NCBI RefSeq assembly: GCF_000001735.4
Contig: NC_003076.8
Span: forward strand, 6,386,001-6,450,000
Length of the DNA stretch: 64,000 nt
Direction: 5' to 3'
DNA from: Arabidopsis thaliana
Taxonomy: Eukaryota; Streptophyta; Magnoliopsida; Brassicales; Brassicaceae
The number at the start of each line of letters is the position of its first letter. Position 1 is the first letter of the stretch. Shown piece by piece: positions 44,725-57,307 of this stretch. The position numbers and the translations under genes are program-made. The notes under the pieces were generated by a model that saw nothing but the letters and a program-made list of their open reading frames with translations, ran no database searches and was not told the DNA's origin.

Positions 44725-46456
44725 ATGTCGAAGAACCCATCTCAGGAAGAAGATGAAGCCATGCCAATCTCTGAAGTAGTAATAAAGAGATTCAAGCGTT
44801 TAAGGCTCGTGTTCGAGCCATCACTAGGAGTCTTGGGTTTTTTCTTGGTGGGTTTGTGTTTAGTCTTCAGCTTCTTCTACCTCGATTACAGAACCGTGGC
44901 TAAAACTAAAAGTCATGACTTTTCGGATCAATCGGAGAGATTCCTTTGGCTCAAGGAGCTCGATGGGTTTGAAGTTAACAACACCAAAGTTGGGTTTCTT
45001 GAAGAGAGTGGGAATGGTTGTGATTTGTTCAATGGGAAATGGGTTTGGGACGAATCGTATCCCTTGTATCAGTCTAAAGATTGTACCTTTATTGATGAAG
45101 GATTCAGATGCACTGAGTTTGGGAGACCTGATTTGTTCTATACTAAGTGGAGATGGCAACCTAACCATTGTGATTTGCCCAGGTAAATGTTTCATTTTCT
45201 CTCTTTGTTTGATGTTCTGGGATTAGAAATGTTATGTTTAGGAAATATTGTATGGCATGAGTAGAGTAAGTTAGGAGGAAGAACTTTAGAACCATATGTG
45301 TTACTTTTGAATTCAGTTACTTAAAGCTTACTCATTTTTGTTATGGAATGTATCAGATTTGATGCTAAGTTGATGTTGGAGAAGCTAAGGAACAAGCGGC
45401 TAGTGTTTGTAGGAGACTCAATTGGAAGAAACCAATGGGAGTCTCTTCTTTGTATGCTAGCTTCTGCAATCAGTAACAAGAATTTGGTTTATGAAGTGAA
45501 CAATAGACCCATCACAAAGCACATGGGCTTCTTTGTGTTCAGGTTTCATGACTACAATTGCACTGTTGAATACTATAGAGCACCGTTTTTGGTTCTTCAA
45601 AGCCGGCCACCTGAAGGATCACCAGAGAAGGTAAAGACCACTCTTAAGCTAGAGACGATGGAATGGACTGCTGATAAGTGGAGAGATGCGGATATATTAG
45701 TGTTTAACACGGGTCATTGGTGGAACTATGAGAAAACTATTCGCGGGTTAGCTTCTTTCTTCTTGTTAACATTCTAAATATTAATCAGATTGGTTTGGTT
45801 CCTTGACTGAACTTGAATTTGTTACTGCAGAGGTTGTTACTTTCAAGAAGGAGAAAAAGTAAGAATGAGAATGAAGATAGAGCATGCGTATAGACGAGCT
45901 ATGAAGACTGTAATGAAATGGATACAAGAAGAGGTTGATGCAAACAAGACACAGGTTTTCTTTCGGACATTTGCCCCTGTGCATTTCAGGTTGGTCACAC
46001 ATATCTCCAAAACAAGAATCTTCGATGAATCTTAAAGCTCCTTTTAATTGATGTTTTCTTGTATTCAGGGGAGGAGATTGGAGAACTGGAGGAACATGTC
46101 ATATGGAGACACTGCCTGATTTTGGAGCTTCTCTGGTTCCAGCAGAGACATGGGATCATATAAAGCTCCTTCAAGATGTCTTGTCTTCGTCTCTTTACTA
46201 CTCGAACATATCAGAGACGGTTAAACTGAAAGTGTTGAACATAACAGCCATGGCTGCTCAAAGAAACGATGGTCACCCATCACTGTACTACCTGGGCTTG
46301 GCTGGTCCTGCGCCATTCCACAGGCAAGACTGCAGCCATTGGTGTCTCCCTGGAGTTCCTGATTCGTGGAATGAGCTTCTTTATGCATTGTTTCTAAAGC
46401 ATGAAGGCTATTCAAGTCCAAGATCAAACAATAGCGATACAGACAACTTTACATAA
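44725..46456 (+). CDS. TBL11: Trichome birefringence-like protein (polysaccharide O-acetyltransferase family)
   Basis: Four exons (44725-45182, 45357-45746, 45831-45989, 46069-46456) encode 464 aa. It is a type II membrane protein: a short cytosolic tail, then a transmembrane segment at about residues 33-55, then a Golgi-lumen region. The TBL domain carries CDLF-NG-W and later the PC-esterase domain. The catalytic Ser lies in VGDSIGRNQ (GDS at 172-174) and the DxxH motif is DCSH at 423-426. The family acetylates cell-wall polysaccharides such as xylan, mannan or pectin; which substrate this member uses cannot be read from sequence. All splice sites are GT-AG with matching phase. The symbol TBL11 (AT5G19160) is from memory; the family call is secure. 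Confidence 0.94.
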
Positions 46457-46742
46457 CATCTTTTGGTAAAGTAGATGGTTCTTGCTCTCTAGAGGCTGGG
46501 CTCAAGATTTTGATTGAGTGATTAGGTTAATTGGGTGGGGAATATGTAATTACTTGTTAGGTTAAGCAACTTTTGTTGTAAAGATATTAGTTTTGGATCT
46601 CTGTTCTCAAGAAATATTGGAAATTTAAAAGTGTTTTGGTATACAATGATTATGTAACACTTCCAGAACTTTATTTTGCTTTTGATTATAAGAAACAAAT
46701 CCATATATGATAATAATCGAAGTTTGGTACTTTGTTTGGTCT

Positions 46743-47033
46743 TCAACGTGAAAAACCGGCACTGTGATGATGATGATGATGATGGTAAGGAATAGAGGCT
46801 ATGGGAGGACGATGATGATGAAGAAGAAGAAAAGTGCCATAATTGGCGCCGGCGACATGAGACTTCTTCGACTCTAAAACATCTTGTGTGACGGTTATAC
46901 CCTTTTCCACGTCAACTAGTTTGGTCTGCATCTCATCGTGATCGGTGCAACCGTTGACGGCGTAGACGACACAACATGCGAGAAGCGCAACAACACAAGG
47001 GATGGTTATAAGAAGAACATAAATATTTTCCAT
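46743..47033 (-). CDS. Small membrane protein with His-rich tail, 96 aa, function unknown
   Basis: A single exon. A hydrophobic segment at about residues 5-27 (with a CC pair) acts as a signal anchor. It is followed by an acidic/basic mixed region with a coiled-coil-like Val/Leu pattern, and the protein ends in a His-rich tract (eight consecutive His near residue 85). It converges on TBL11, 286 bases away. I do not recognise the family. A decayed partial copy of its 3' half and flank lies at 47269-47480, which shows this segment was once duplicated in tandem. The His tract comes from a GATGAT repeat, so part of the protein may simply reflect a microsatellite. Confidence 0.5.
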   Translation of the reverse strand: MENIYVLLITIPCVVALLACCVVYAVNGCTDHDEMQTKLVDVEKGITVTQDVLESKKSHVAGANYGTFLLLHHHRPPIASIPYHHHHHHHSAGFSR

Positions 47034-47268
47034 TATGATACTGTTTCTGTGTTTTTCTTTTGGCGTCTAAGAAAAAGTAGGTCTAAAGAAAATTAGAGAA
47101 TGTTAATACTTAATAGAGTTACTAAACAAACGCTAGCTTATAATTAAATTCGAGTTTTTTCATTACCATTTTTGGACAGTAAATAAGATGAAATTTAATT
47201 GGAAATGTGTTTAGCTAATCCAAAGAATCTTAGATTGGTCAAAGTAATTTAATAATATTTAAATAGTT

Positions 47269-47480
47269 TTGATTGCGTGATTAGATTAATTTGGTAGGGG
47301 GATACGTAAATTACTAATTAGGATGTAAAGATAAAATATCATCAAAGATTTGAGTGACCACATCAAGAGGATGAGAAGGCGGTGGGATGATGATGATAAT
47401 TAGGACGAGAGGCTATGGGATGACGATGATGATGAAGAGGAAGAAAAGTGGCATAAGTAGAAACATAAGATGTTGATTCC
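47269..47480 (-). pseudogene. Decayed tandem copy of the small His-rich gene 3' region
   Basis: Ordered matches link this stretch to 46505-46880: TGATTAG(A/G)TTAAT with a GGG-ATA phrase, GATGTAAAGATA, then GAGGCTATGGGA(T/G)GACGATGATGATGAAGA, a GAAAAGTG(G/C)CATAA phrase and ACATGAGA/ACATAAGA. The part encoding the membrane segment is missing. The copy is therefore dead, and it ends before the copia insertion at 47630. Confidence 0.75.
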
Positions 47481-47629
47481 ACTACAAACAACAAAGATCC
47501 TCGTGTTGCAGCAACACAACTTGTTATAATTAGTTACTAGCTTCTTAATTCTTTTTCTCCATTTGCATCCTTTCTTTGGTTTATTTTTATTATTTCTGTG
47601 TCATATACTTTATAAACATCGTTTGCTTC

Positions 47630-47759
47630 AATTAACAAAGTGATTTTCTCATTAAAGTAAAATGAATCATACAATAGAGTATATATAGTATCAAGCTAAA
47701 GGAGACTTAATACTATAACTAACTCAACAACATATATAACTATACATTATATGTTAATA
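47630..47759 (-). repeat. 3' LTR of the second copia element
   Basis: 130 bp, ending GTTAATA, preceded by the GCTTC target duplication. Identical to 52648-52777 except at its outermost base. Confidence 0.93.
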
Positions 47760-50700
47760 TCCCCCCTCAAGCCGAATCATCTGAAGGATTAAAGAGGCTT
47801 GAAACCGATAGTCGACTAAGGAGAGAATAGAATGGACCAGGATGAAGAGGCTTTGTCATGATGTCTGCTAATTGATTTTCTGTAGCTACATGTAGAACCT
47901 TCAAGAAGCCATTCTTCACTTGATCTCGTGTGATGTGACAATCAATTTCGACATGTTTCGTTCTCTCGTGAAATACAGGATTAATCGCAATATAAGTTGC
48001 AGACTTATTGTCACAAAACAGTTTAGCTGATGAATCAACCTGTATATGAAGATCCTTAAGCATCTGACTCAACCATAGAAGTTCTTTTGTAGTCACAGCC
48101 ATGGATCGATACTCAGCTTCTGTACTACTGCTGCTTACAATGTCCTGCTTCTTTGACTTCCATGTAATCAGTGAATGTCCAAGAAAAACACACATACCAG
48201 AAGTAGATCGTCTTGTATCAAGGCAGGTACCCCAGTCTGCATCAGCGAAGCCATTTAAGCATATATCTGGTTGAGAAGAATAAAACAAACCCTGACCCGG
48301 ATTGTTCTTAAGATACTTCAGAATCTGATACGCTGCTTGTAGGTGAACATCAGTGGGACAAGATAAAAACTGGCTCAGCCGATTCACTGCATAGGTGATA
48401 TCAGGCCTAGTAATGCACAAATACAATAACCTCCCAATTATCTCACGGTAAGGCCTTGCATTCTCCAAAAGAGTACCAGTTTCCTTGGTTAAAGGGACTT
48501 TAGGATCCACAGGTACAGATTTTGGTTTGCAACCCAATAGTCCTGAATCAGCTAGCATATCCAAACAATACTTCCTTTGACTAACAGAGATACCATCTGC
48601 ATTTCTAGCAATCTCAAGTCCTAAGAAGAATTTTGCCTCACCTAAATCCTTGGTTTTAAAGTGTTTCCCTAGAACAGCTTTAACGGATCTCACAGCCTCA
48701 TCATCATTGCTCACTATCAAAATGTCATCTACATAAACAAGTAGAGCAACAATAGACGTACCAGTGACTTTGACGAATAGCATATTATCAGCATAGGACT
48801 GAATGAATCCATCATCAAGAAGAACAGCTGATAAACATTTATACCACTGGCGTGAAGCTTGTTTTAATCCATAAATGGATTTGTGCAGTCTGCAAACAGC
48901 ATTAGGAGGCAATGGAACTCCATCTGGTGGCGTGTACCCCTCTGGTAAACTCATATAGATCTCTTCCTCCAAGTCACTGTGTAAAAAAGCACTAGAGATA
49001 TCCATCTGAGAAGTACTCCAACCTTTCTTAGCTGTTAGATCAAGCAAAAGTTTAACACTGGCCAATTTTGCCACAGGAGAGAAAGTATCAAAATAATCAA
49101 CTCCTTCTTGTTGTATAAACCCCTTTGCTACTAATCTGGCCTTATATCTTTCTATAGAGCCATCAGCATTATACTTAATAGTAAAAACTCATTTGCAGCC
49201 TACTACATTCTTACCCTGAGGTAAAGAAACAACACTCCATGTTTTGTTAAGTTCCATAGACCCAAGTTCCACACCCATAGCAGCAGTCCATTTCTCAGAG
49301 ATAATAGCTTGCTTAAAAATTTTCGGTTCTGTCTCTATCGAAATATTGCATATGAAGGATTGATAGTCTGGTGAAAATTGGTCATATGAAAGAAAAGAGG
49401 AAATATGATAAGGAGTAGTTGTGACCTTTTCTGGTGGTGATGATGTTTGTATGAGAGCACAGTGATAGTCAGATAAGTAGCCTGGAGCTTTAGAAGTTCG
49501 CTTTGGTCTGACTGTAGGCAATGAAACTGTGGTCGTGTCTGAAGTTACAGCTTCCTGTGAATGATCTGTGACACTAGAGTGTGGTGTTGTGTGTAATGCA
49601 GGTGTATGAATGTCAGATGCATCATGATGAATGTGAGATGGCGAATCAATGTCAAAAGGAGTAGAAGCAGGAAGAACACATTTATCAAATATATCAGATG
49701 CAGGGATGGAATGTGTTGCAGTTTTGAATGGAAAATCTTTTTCATGGAAAATGACATTCCTAGAGACAGATACAATGTTCGAGTCTAAATGTAAAACTTT
49801 GTAACCTTTATATCCAGATGAGTAGCCTAAAAAGACACATTTATCTGCTCTAGGACTGAACTTATGCCTATCTTTCTGTAAAGTAGACACATAACACAAA
49901 CAACCAAACGATTTTAGAAAAGAGTAATCAGGTGCTTTCTTTGTTAACATCTCATAAGGAGTTAAATTGTTCAAAACTTTTGATGGAATTCTATTTATCA
50001 GGAAGACAGATGTTAATATGCAATCACTCCAATATGCTAAAGGAAGATTAGATTGAAACATCAAAGACCTAGCTACATTCAACAAATGCTGATGTTTGCG
50101 TTCCACAACAGAATTCTGTTGTGGAGTATAAGGGCAAGAAAATTAATGTGTAATTCCAGATTGTTCAAGAATATCAGTAAAAGCTAGTTCTGGTGCATTA
50201 TCAGTTCTTATTCTTTTCAAAATGGCATTATACTGAGTACTAACATATTTAAGAAAAACAGGAAAACATTTTGAAACATCACTTTTATTCCTTAACATGT
50301 AAATCCAGGTTACACGAGTATGATCATTAACAATGGTAAGGAAGTATTTATACCCTTCTACAGACTCTCGTTTAAATGGACCCCAGACATCTAAATGAAT
50401 CAAATCAAATGGAGACGAAGACATGTGATTATGAGACTCGAAACTTAACCGTTTTTGTTTAGCTAGAGGACACACAGGACAATGAGACTCGACTAAAGAA
50501 CTATTCTTAGGCATAGAAAGTGTACCAGACAACAACTTTAACTTGTCAGAAGATGGGTGTCCGAGGCGCTGGTGCCATAGATGTCCATCTACCATCAAGG
50601 ATCCAGAGAAATGAGGTGCAGACAATGATGAATGAGTAGCAGGATGTGGTGAATCAAGCTCTAGAATGTAAAGATTATGCAGAAGAACTCCTTTACCAAT

Positions 50701-52635
50701 CATCAAGTTCTGAATAGACTCGTGGATATAGCAAAAATCAGGAAAGAAATGAGCTGATGCATTACTATGTTTTAATAGACTACTAACAAATATAAGATTG
50801 AATTTGAATGATGGAACATGTAAAACATCGTGCAATATAAGAGATGATGATAAATGTATAGTGCCAGTGTGTGCAATTTCCACTCTAGTGGCATTAGGCA
50901 AAGAAACTGTAACACCAGTCACTGTGACAATGTCATTGAATAGAGTCAAATCAGAGCAAACATGACTTGTTGCTCCAGTGTCAATTATCCAACTACCCTG
51001 AGGAATTTGGTTAGAAAGAGATGATAGACACTGATGTTGAAATGTGAGTTTATTATTTTCAAAACGTAGTGAAGTAGATGGAAAAGAGACACTACCCGAA
51101 AAAGATTGAGAATCCATTACACCATTCTGTGTAACAGACGCTACTAATGGAATAGGAACTTGATTCTCTGAAAGCTGAACTTGAGAATTTAGCTGTTGTA
51201 ACAATGACTGCATTTGTTCCTTGTTCATCTGGCTTACATCCACATTTGGTGCTGATATAGCCTGTTGATTTCCATTCATCATGTTTGCAGCATGTTGAGT
51301 TGTAGGTCTAGAGTTAGAGAACTGCGCTCTTGGATCTAGATTCTGATTGAAAAATGGAGTAAATGGTCTTGTAGGTTGATTCTGATATCCTCCATTACTC
51401 TTAAACCCTGGGATATAACCCGGAGGGTATCCATGTTTCTTGAAACACTTCTGGATTACATGACCAGTCTGACCACAGTAAGTACAAACTGGCCTTGGTG
51501 CTCTTGGTATATATTGATTCTGCATTGCAGCATAGACATTATTGTCAAGAGGACCTTGATAGACATTCTGATTCTGATTCTGTACACTACCATCATAGTA
51601 ACTCAACTGATTGTTATCTGAAGTATTAAACACCACATTGTCAATCTTAGACACTGGTTTGATATTCTTCTGACGCTCGTCCTGAGTCACCATATTGAAC
51701 GCATCTTCAATGGTTGGAATTTGCTTCAACATTAGGATATGTCTGCGAGTAGCTTCATAGGATTCATTGAGACCCATCAAGAACTTAGTGACTCTGCTTC
51801 TCTGTTGCAATTTCTCCCAAAGAGCAGCTGCATTACACTCGCATTTACCACAAGTACACACAGGAAGTTCCACATGATTACGATATTCTTCCCATAAGGT
51901 TACCAATTCTGTATAATATGCACTAACATCCATAGAACCTTGTTGTATAACACTCAAACGTTGCTCAATCTCATACACCCGAGGAGCATCATCTTGTTTA
52001 AATCTTGACATCAGATTCTTCCAAATGCCTTCAGCAGTGGAAATGAATAACAAGCTTTGTCCAATCTTCTTGGAAACAGAATTCATGAGCCATGTGGCTA
52101 CCATATCATTGCAACGGGACCACGATCCAAAATCTTTATGAGTTTCATTGGGTTTAAGAATTGTACCATCTATGAACCCAAGCTTATTGCGGACATTGAG
52201 TGCCATTCGCACCGATCATCGCCAAGAGTGAAAGTCAGCTCCAGTCGTAAGTCGATCTGACACAAGAACTAAGCCTGCGTGATCGGAGTTGTGAAGAAAG
52301 TAATGGTTATCGTATTGATCAGTAGTCATCATAGAATCAAAGAATCGAAAGAATCAGAGAAAACGAAGAAGATCTTGAGTAGCGGAAGAAGATTCCCAAA
52401 GAAAGTGACTTTGATTTTGGCGGAAATGAATGAAACAACGAATCGATTTTGATGAGTTCGTTGATCTGAGAAATGGATGAATTTGTGAAAGAAAATGGAT
52501 GTAATCGATGAAGATGGTGATTAATCGAAGATATGTGAAGATCAATCGGAGAATTTGTGGAAGAAGATGATAGGATTTGTGAATTTTCTTGGTCACTTTC
52601 CCGGGAAGGAATGAGAAAACAAAGAGCTTATTTTT

Positions 52636-52647
52636 GCTCTGATACCA
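52636..52647 (-). promoter_or_regulatory. Primer-binding site of the second copia element
   Basis: The complement reads TGGTATCAGAGC, matching the initiator tRNA-Met 3' end and directly abutting the 5' LTR. Confidence 0.9.
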
Positions 52648-52777
52648 TATTAACAAAGTGATTTTCTCATTAAAGTAAAATGAATCATACAATAGAGTAT
52701 ATATAGTATCAAGCTAAAGGAGACTTAATACTATAACTAACTCAACAACATATATAACTATACATTATATGTTAATA
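52648..52777 (-). repeat. 5' LTR of the second copia element
   Basis: 130 bp with TATTAAC...GTTAATA ends, followed by the GCTTC target duplication. Confidence 0.93.
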
Positions 52778-52782
52778 GCTTC

Positions 52783-54594
52783 GGTTAGTTGATCTCTTTT
52801 TTTTTTTGTTCCAAAAGCTTTAACTTTCCGAACCAGCTGTTACAAAAACAATATAGAAGATTGTTGAAATTTTTAGGAGGTGATTAGCATAGGTTTTTAA
52901 AATTTTAGAAAGATTTAAAATTCTCTAAAGTTTTTTTTTTGCCAATCAAGATTTTTTGGCTTTAAAATCTTCTAAAGTTTTCACAGCCGTTTTTTCAGTT
53001 TTTTTTTTAAGTCACGTATGTGACTGTAAAACCAAAATCTCTGTAATCAAAGCTTCTAGCCTTCTATAGTCAAAGTCGTTGTAGCCAAAACCTCTACAAC
53101 CATTAATAACAGTCGTTTCCAATCGGTCCCTTAATATACATTATTCGTTTGCTATGTTTAGGCCCAACCGGATGGTGCATACTTTATGAAAATGCGTTTC
53201 CACAGTAGCTTCGAGTACAACGTCTTTTACATCTTTTTATCTCTGCATTAATATAGTCAAGTGGTGCGACCATATTACAAGAAAATCAATTTTTGAAAAA
53301 CATAATTTTTGGTGGTATTACTATATAAAGCCTTAAAAACTTTTTTGAGTTATCAAATTTTCTCAACTTAATTGAAGTTTGATAACAAACCGAATCCAAT
53401 GATCTCTTTATGTTTTTTTAATCGACTGACCTAGTCAACTTCAGTAGAAATACACCGAAGTATTTTAGAGTATACTTCTCTTCGAATGACCACTACATTG
53501 TTTGTTCCGAGTTTGGAATACTTTCCGACTAATATCAGAGAGTAGTCATACCGCGTGTATTTCTAACTACCAAATAAACCAATTGGAATAACTGCCAGAC
53601 TTCCCAAACAAATGTTGTTATTCCATTCTTGAAATTCTTATTTGGATCATAATGATAGTTTAAGTTCTGGTTAGTTAGTATTGAAGTTTCCCTTTACATA
53701 GAAATATCTTTACCAATAAAACTTAAATTTTACGAAAAAACTCATATTCCTAAGCTATTCGAACTCCAAAATTTATTTGTGTCGTTCTTATTTATCCTAA
53801 AACAAAGTCTTTTACTCGTTTTGAACGTTTAAAAGTGACAGTTAACAAAAAGATTATAATCAAAAAAATTTACAGCTAAATCTCCAACCAATTTTACGCT
53901 GTACGAATATACACGTACTGAACATTTGCAATGGTCGTACATAGTTTCATATTCTTTTTATAAAATTACGATCAAAAGAAACTTTAGGCCATTGAATCGA
54001 TGGATTGTAGTCTTGTAGATGGAATCTATATCTTTATCCCTAAATATTTCTGAATTACTTTAACCTCTTTTAATCAATTTAGGCTGTCGTGACTCGTGAA
54101 AGAGCCACTTGATTTCCTAAACACCGTCCGTATTATCATGTAACAATAATTTGAATGACTATAAAATAAGGAAAAGAAACAAAAAATTGAATGACTTAAT
54201 TGTTAACTTGGTAAAAATATAAAAGGCTTTTGGAGTTTAGTGTGATTAACAAAGGAAATTATAAAAAGAAAACTTACTTAAGATCGAAGGAGCAAATAAA
54301 ATAGAAACTAGGATAAAAAAATGAAGAACACACCAACCACGTCAAAATCCTCCCTCTTTTGTAAGATAATCAATTTGCGTGTCAATTTCAAACACTACGA
54401 ATTATAAGGCAAATAATCGAATTAAATTAAATCAACAGTTAGAAATTTTAACCTGCTAGAGAGTTCGAATCTTTTTATTCTTTACGAAGACAACGAGCTC
54501 CTTCGACCTCTGCCTCTGTTAACACAGTTGAGTTTATTTTTCTTCCATTTAACTCTCTCCATCATTCAACTTTTCATTATCTGTTTTAGATATC
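52783..54594. other. Intergenic, AT-rich
   Basis: No gene is supported. The segment at about 52830-53105 has many AAATCTTCTAAAG-like phrases and may be an old MITE, but the ends are not clear. The rest shows nothing. Confidence 0.4.
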
Positions 54595-55968
54595 ACTTTA
54601 CTAAAAAATTAATACATACCTACATAGCTACATGCATTTACGTGGAAGTATTTTTTTATTTTTTTAATGAAAATTTACGTGGAACTGTGGAAGTTACGTA
54701 TAGACATTTAAAACATTTAAGTATTCTATTTTTTTCAATATTTTATATAATTACTATGCAAATGATAAACCTACCTAATGTTTGTGTCTATTTGTTTAGA
54801 ATCTCAACTTGAATATGTGAATATTTTAGTCTGTTTTTAAATATTTTACTTATGTTTTGCTTAATTTTTGCTTATTTGATCAATTTTTGTTCTTTTGATT
54901 ATTTAAATTATTTCAATAATCGTAACATATTGCTAGTTGTGTAGTCACTACATTTTCTTTTGCATCCAATTGGTGATTTAGAACAAGGTCAATGGATTAG
55001 TTACTCTATTTTGTTTTTGCTTTGTTTCAATTCAATTTGAAAAATTTAACTAGGTTGTGATAATGCAAAAGACTTCATAAATTCTATTACCCAAAAATTA
55101 AAAACTCACATTTCAACACTAAAAATTAGGGTTTTCAAGGCATGGACTTATGGTTATAGGTCTTATTTTTTTTTATGTTCAAGAGTTATTATAGATCATT
55201 CATTTTTTTAAAAAAAAAAGTTCAATGTTTTCGCCTAATTCTCTCTTCATGTAGGCACAAACCTGTTTAGTGGGGAGAGGAAGTACTATATTGTAATCTC
55301 TCGGGGGCGAACATATATTAAAAATTGACGATAATATATATTATCATAATATTGTGGTGAAATATAATGGACCATAAACGTGAATGAAAATCTATATTTT
55401 TGGAAATCAAGTAAACCATCGCCATCGTAACCACTGTCTTAATTAAGGAAGAGTTCAGTGTCGAACATGCACTACACTTACGTCCGTCAGTTTAATTTTA
55501 AAGGTGTTTAAAGGTGTTAGCAACCAAAGTTAAAAACCTTTTTTGGTCACTCTTTATCTCTGTAGATTTTTGTTTTCTTTTTCCATTTCTTAATATCAAT
55601 AATTATCGTCAATATTTTTTTTTTATGCTTAACTAAATCTTCTAAACTTAAGGTCAGAGAGATTTCCTTTCTGTCTACAATTGGTTCGAGCGATTAATTC
55701 CCACTCGTCAATTGCTGAAGTTTTTTTTTTGGTGAGTGTCAATTGCTGAAGTTCATGGTGTCGTTTCTGATAGTGGCATTTGTATCAAATCTTTTATCAA
55801 CTTTTCATGTCGTTTTATCCCAAGGTCAGAAAATCTTTTGGCTGACTCTGTAGGCATATATATTTGGTGTTAAAAAAAAAAAAAAAGTCAGAGAGAATTC
55901 ACATATGGTTTTTTCGACGACTTGATCAGCATTTCTTTAAAACGTTAGCAACCGGAATTTAAACTTTT
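54595..55968. repeat. Segmental duplication, copy A
   Basis: This matches copy B (57308-59024) in two blocks. The first is 54600-54720 against about 57315-57410 (ATACATACCTACAT, then CATGCATTTACG, then GGAAGTTACGTATA). The second is 55318-55968 against 57826-59024, with long near-identical runs including the stretch around ATGGACCATAAACGTGAAT. It ends sharply after GGAATTTAAACTTTT. About 54735-54785 also resembles intron 4 of the neprosin gene at 60230-60290, hinting that a neprosin gene copy once stood here. Confidence 0.85.
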
Positions 55969-57307
55969 ATGATGTTAATCTTAGTGATGTCTCCTCTTCT
56001 ATGATCACCAAGGCCTTGAACGGAGCTACCATTGTTGATATAAAAGTTACTGCAACAAACAACATTCTCGTAAGTCGTAAGTAATCTTTGATTTCAAAAG
56101 TTTGATACTTTGTTCACGTAGTGTATTCATGTGTAGGTTCCATCTGGAAATTACATTAGCAGCATCATTAATCTTTGTATAACTTTCGATTTACTCTGTT
56201 ATGCACTTGCTTGTAGGTTCCATCTAAGGAATATATATATGTCACTGAATTGCAACCAATAATGGATGAATATAGTGGCTGTGAATGTGTTGTGATCGTG
56301 GCATTGTATTGACTTGTAGAGTTGTGAATTGAATGATTTGTTGACGACAGAAACAAACATAACAAGCTCATCGGTCCAGAGGTAAACAAAGCTTGTTTTG
56401 GTTTCTTGATGTTGTTTTATTTGTTGTGAATCAATCAGATGTAAATCATCAGCTTTTGGTTTCTTTTTGGTTTAAACTTCAATGTTCAAATACTTTTGAT
56501 TTATGTAGGTATACTAGTTCAATTCTTCTATGTACAATTATTAAGAAACTCACTTGGGACTACCATTGGACAAAGAAAAATTGAAGGACTCTAACACAAA
56601 CTCTAAACTCTGAAATTATCAAAATTTAGTATTAAAAAATTTAAAGGGCCCCTTCTAAGGAGTCCACCATTGGACATCTCGATTAGAGTTTTTCTGCTGG
56701 TAAGGTGCGAATACGTGTCAGTTGGGTAGTGGTCGCATAAAAAGACAAAAGAAAAAATTTCTCTCTGCGTGTTTTCTCTGTCACTCGTATATGTCTTTGT
56801 ACTTTGTTTTCTTCGACGGCGAAAGCGGAATCGATTTGTGTCGATCTTCATCATCCGACGTCTCCATCGTCTCGATCATCAAATCGGAAGATACATCAAC
56901 ACATCAAATTATTCTGGGTTCGAATTTTGTGGATTACCTGTTGATTGGATTCGATCTGAATTGGGGTGATCTCTTAGGTTTGTTGATTTCTCTCGCTTCT
57001 AGATTTCATTGTTCTGTAGTTACTTGAAATTGAATTGTGAAGTGATGATTTCTCTCGCTTCACGCTTTGCTCTCAATGAATGAATACGACTTTGAGTTAC
57101 TTTGGCTTTGAATTTTGTGAATGGCAAAACACAATCAGTATATGGCTTTCAGTTTAACTTTGCTAGCTTTGAGTTAGCTTCATTGTGAAAGCTTTGTGTT
57201 GAGTAATTGGCAAAACAGATTCAGTCATATTACAATTAAAAAATTCTTAAGGATTCTTTAAGGATCTAACCAATGGGGCGTAGTCCAGATTCTACACTAA
57301 TATTAAA
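55969..57307. other. Unique sequence between the duplicated blocks, with remnant-like pieces
   Basis: At about 55990-56075 there is a short frame with coding-like composition (including ALNGATIVDIKVTA) ending at a GTAAGT donor. GTAGGTTCCATCT occurs twice (about 56135 and 56214). At 56590-57300 a GC-richer, CT-rich stretch resembles a gene promoter, 5' leader and first intron, including GTGTCGATCTTCATCATC. No complete gene can be built. It may be a transposon that captured a leader, or a gene remnant. Confidence 0.35.

Larger units (their letters stand above)
47630..52777 (-). mobile_element. Ty1/copia LTR retrotransposon, young
   Basis: A 5148-bp element with 130-bp LTRs at 47630-47759 and 52648-52777. 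The target duplication GCTTC is present at 47625-47629 and 52778-52782. The tRNA-Met primer-binding site abuts the 5' LTR (52636-52647) and a purine-rich tract abuts the 3' LTR. Read on the minus strand the parts are gag with a CCHC knuckle, protease (DTGA), GAG-pre-integrase, integrase, reverse transcriptase (YVDD) and RNase H. It is broken, with about three breaks. The LTRs differ at one position of 130, so the insertion is recent, probably under a million years. Family-wide it resembles, but is distinct from, the element at 17-22 kb. Confidence 0.95.

Noticed and set aside
52830-53105. Possible MITE to the right of the second copia element
   Set aside because: Internal phrases repeat, but no terminal inverted repeats or target duplication could be defined.
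56722-57027. 101-codon frame in the leader-like block
   Set aside because: No domain; composition fits a CT-rich 5' leader and intron read in a chance frame.
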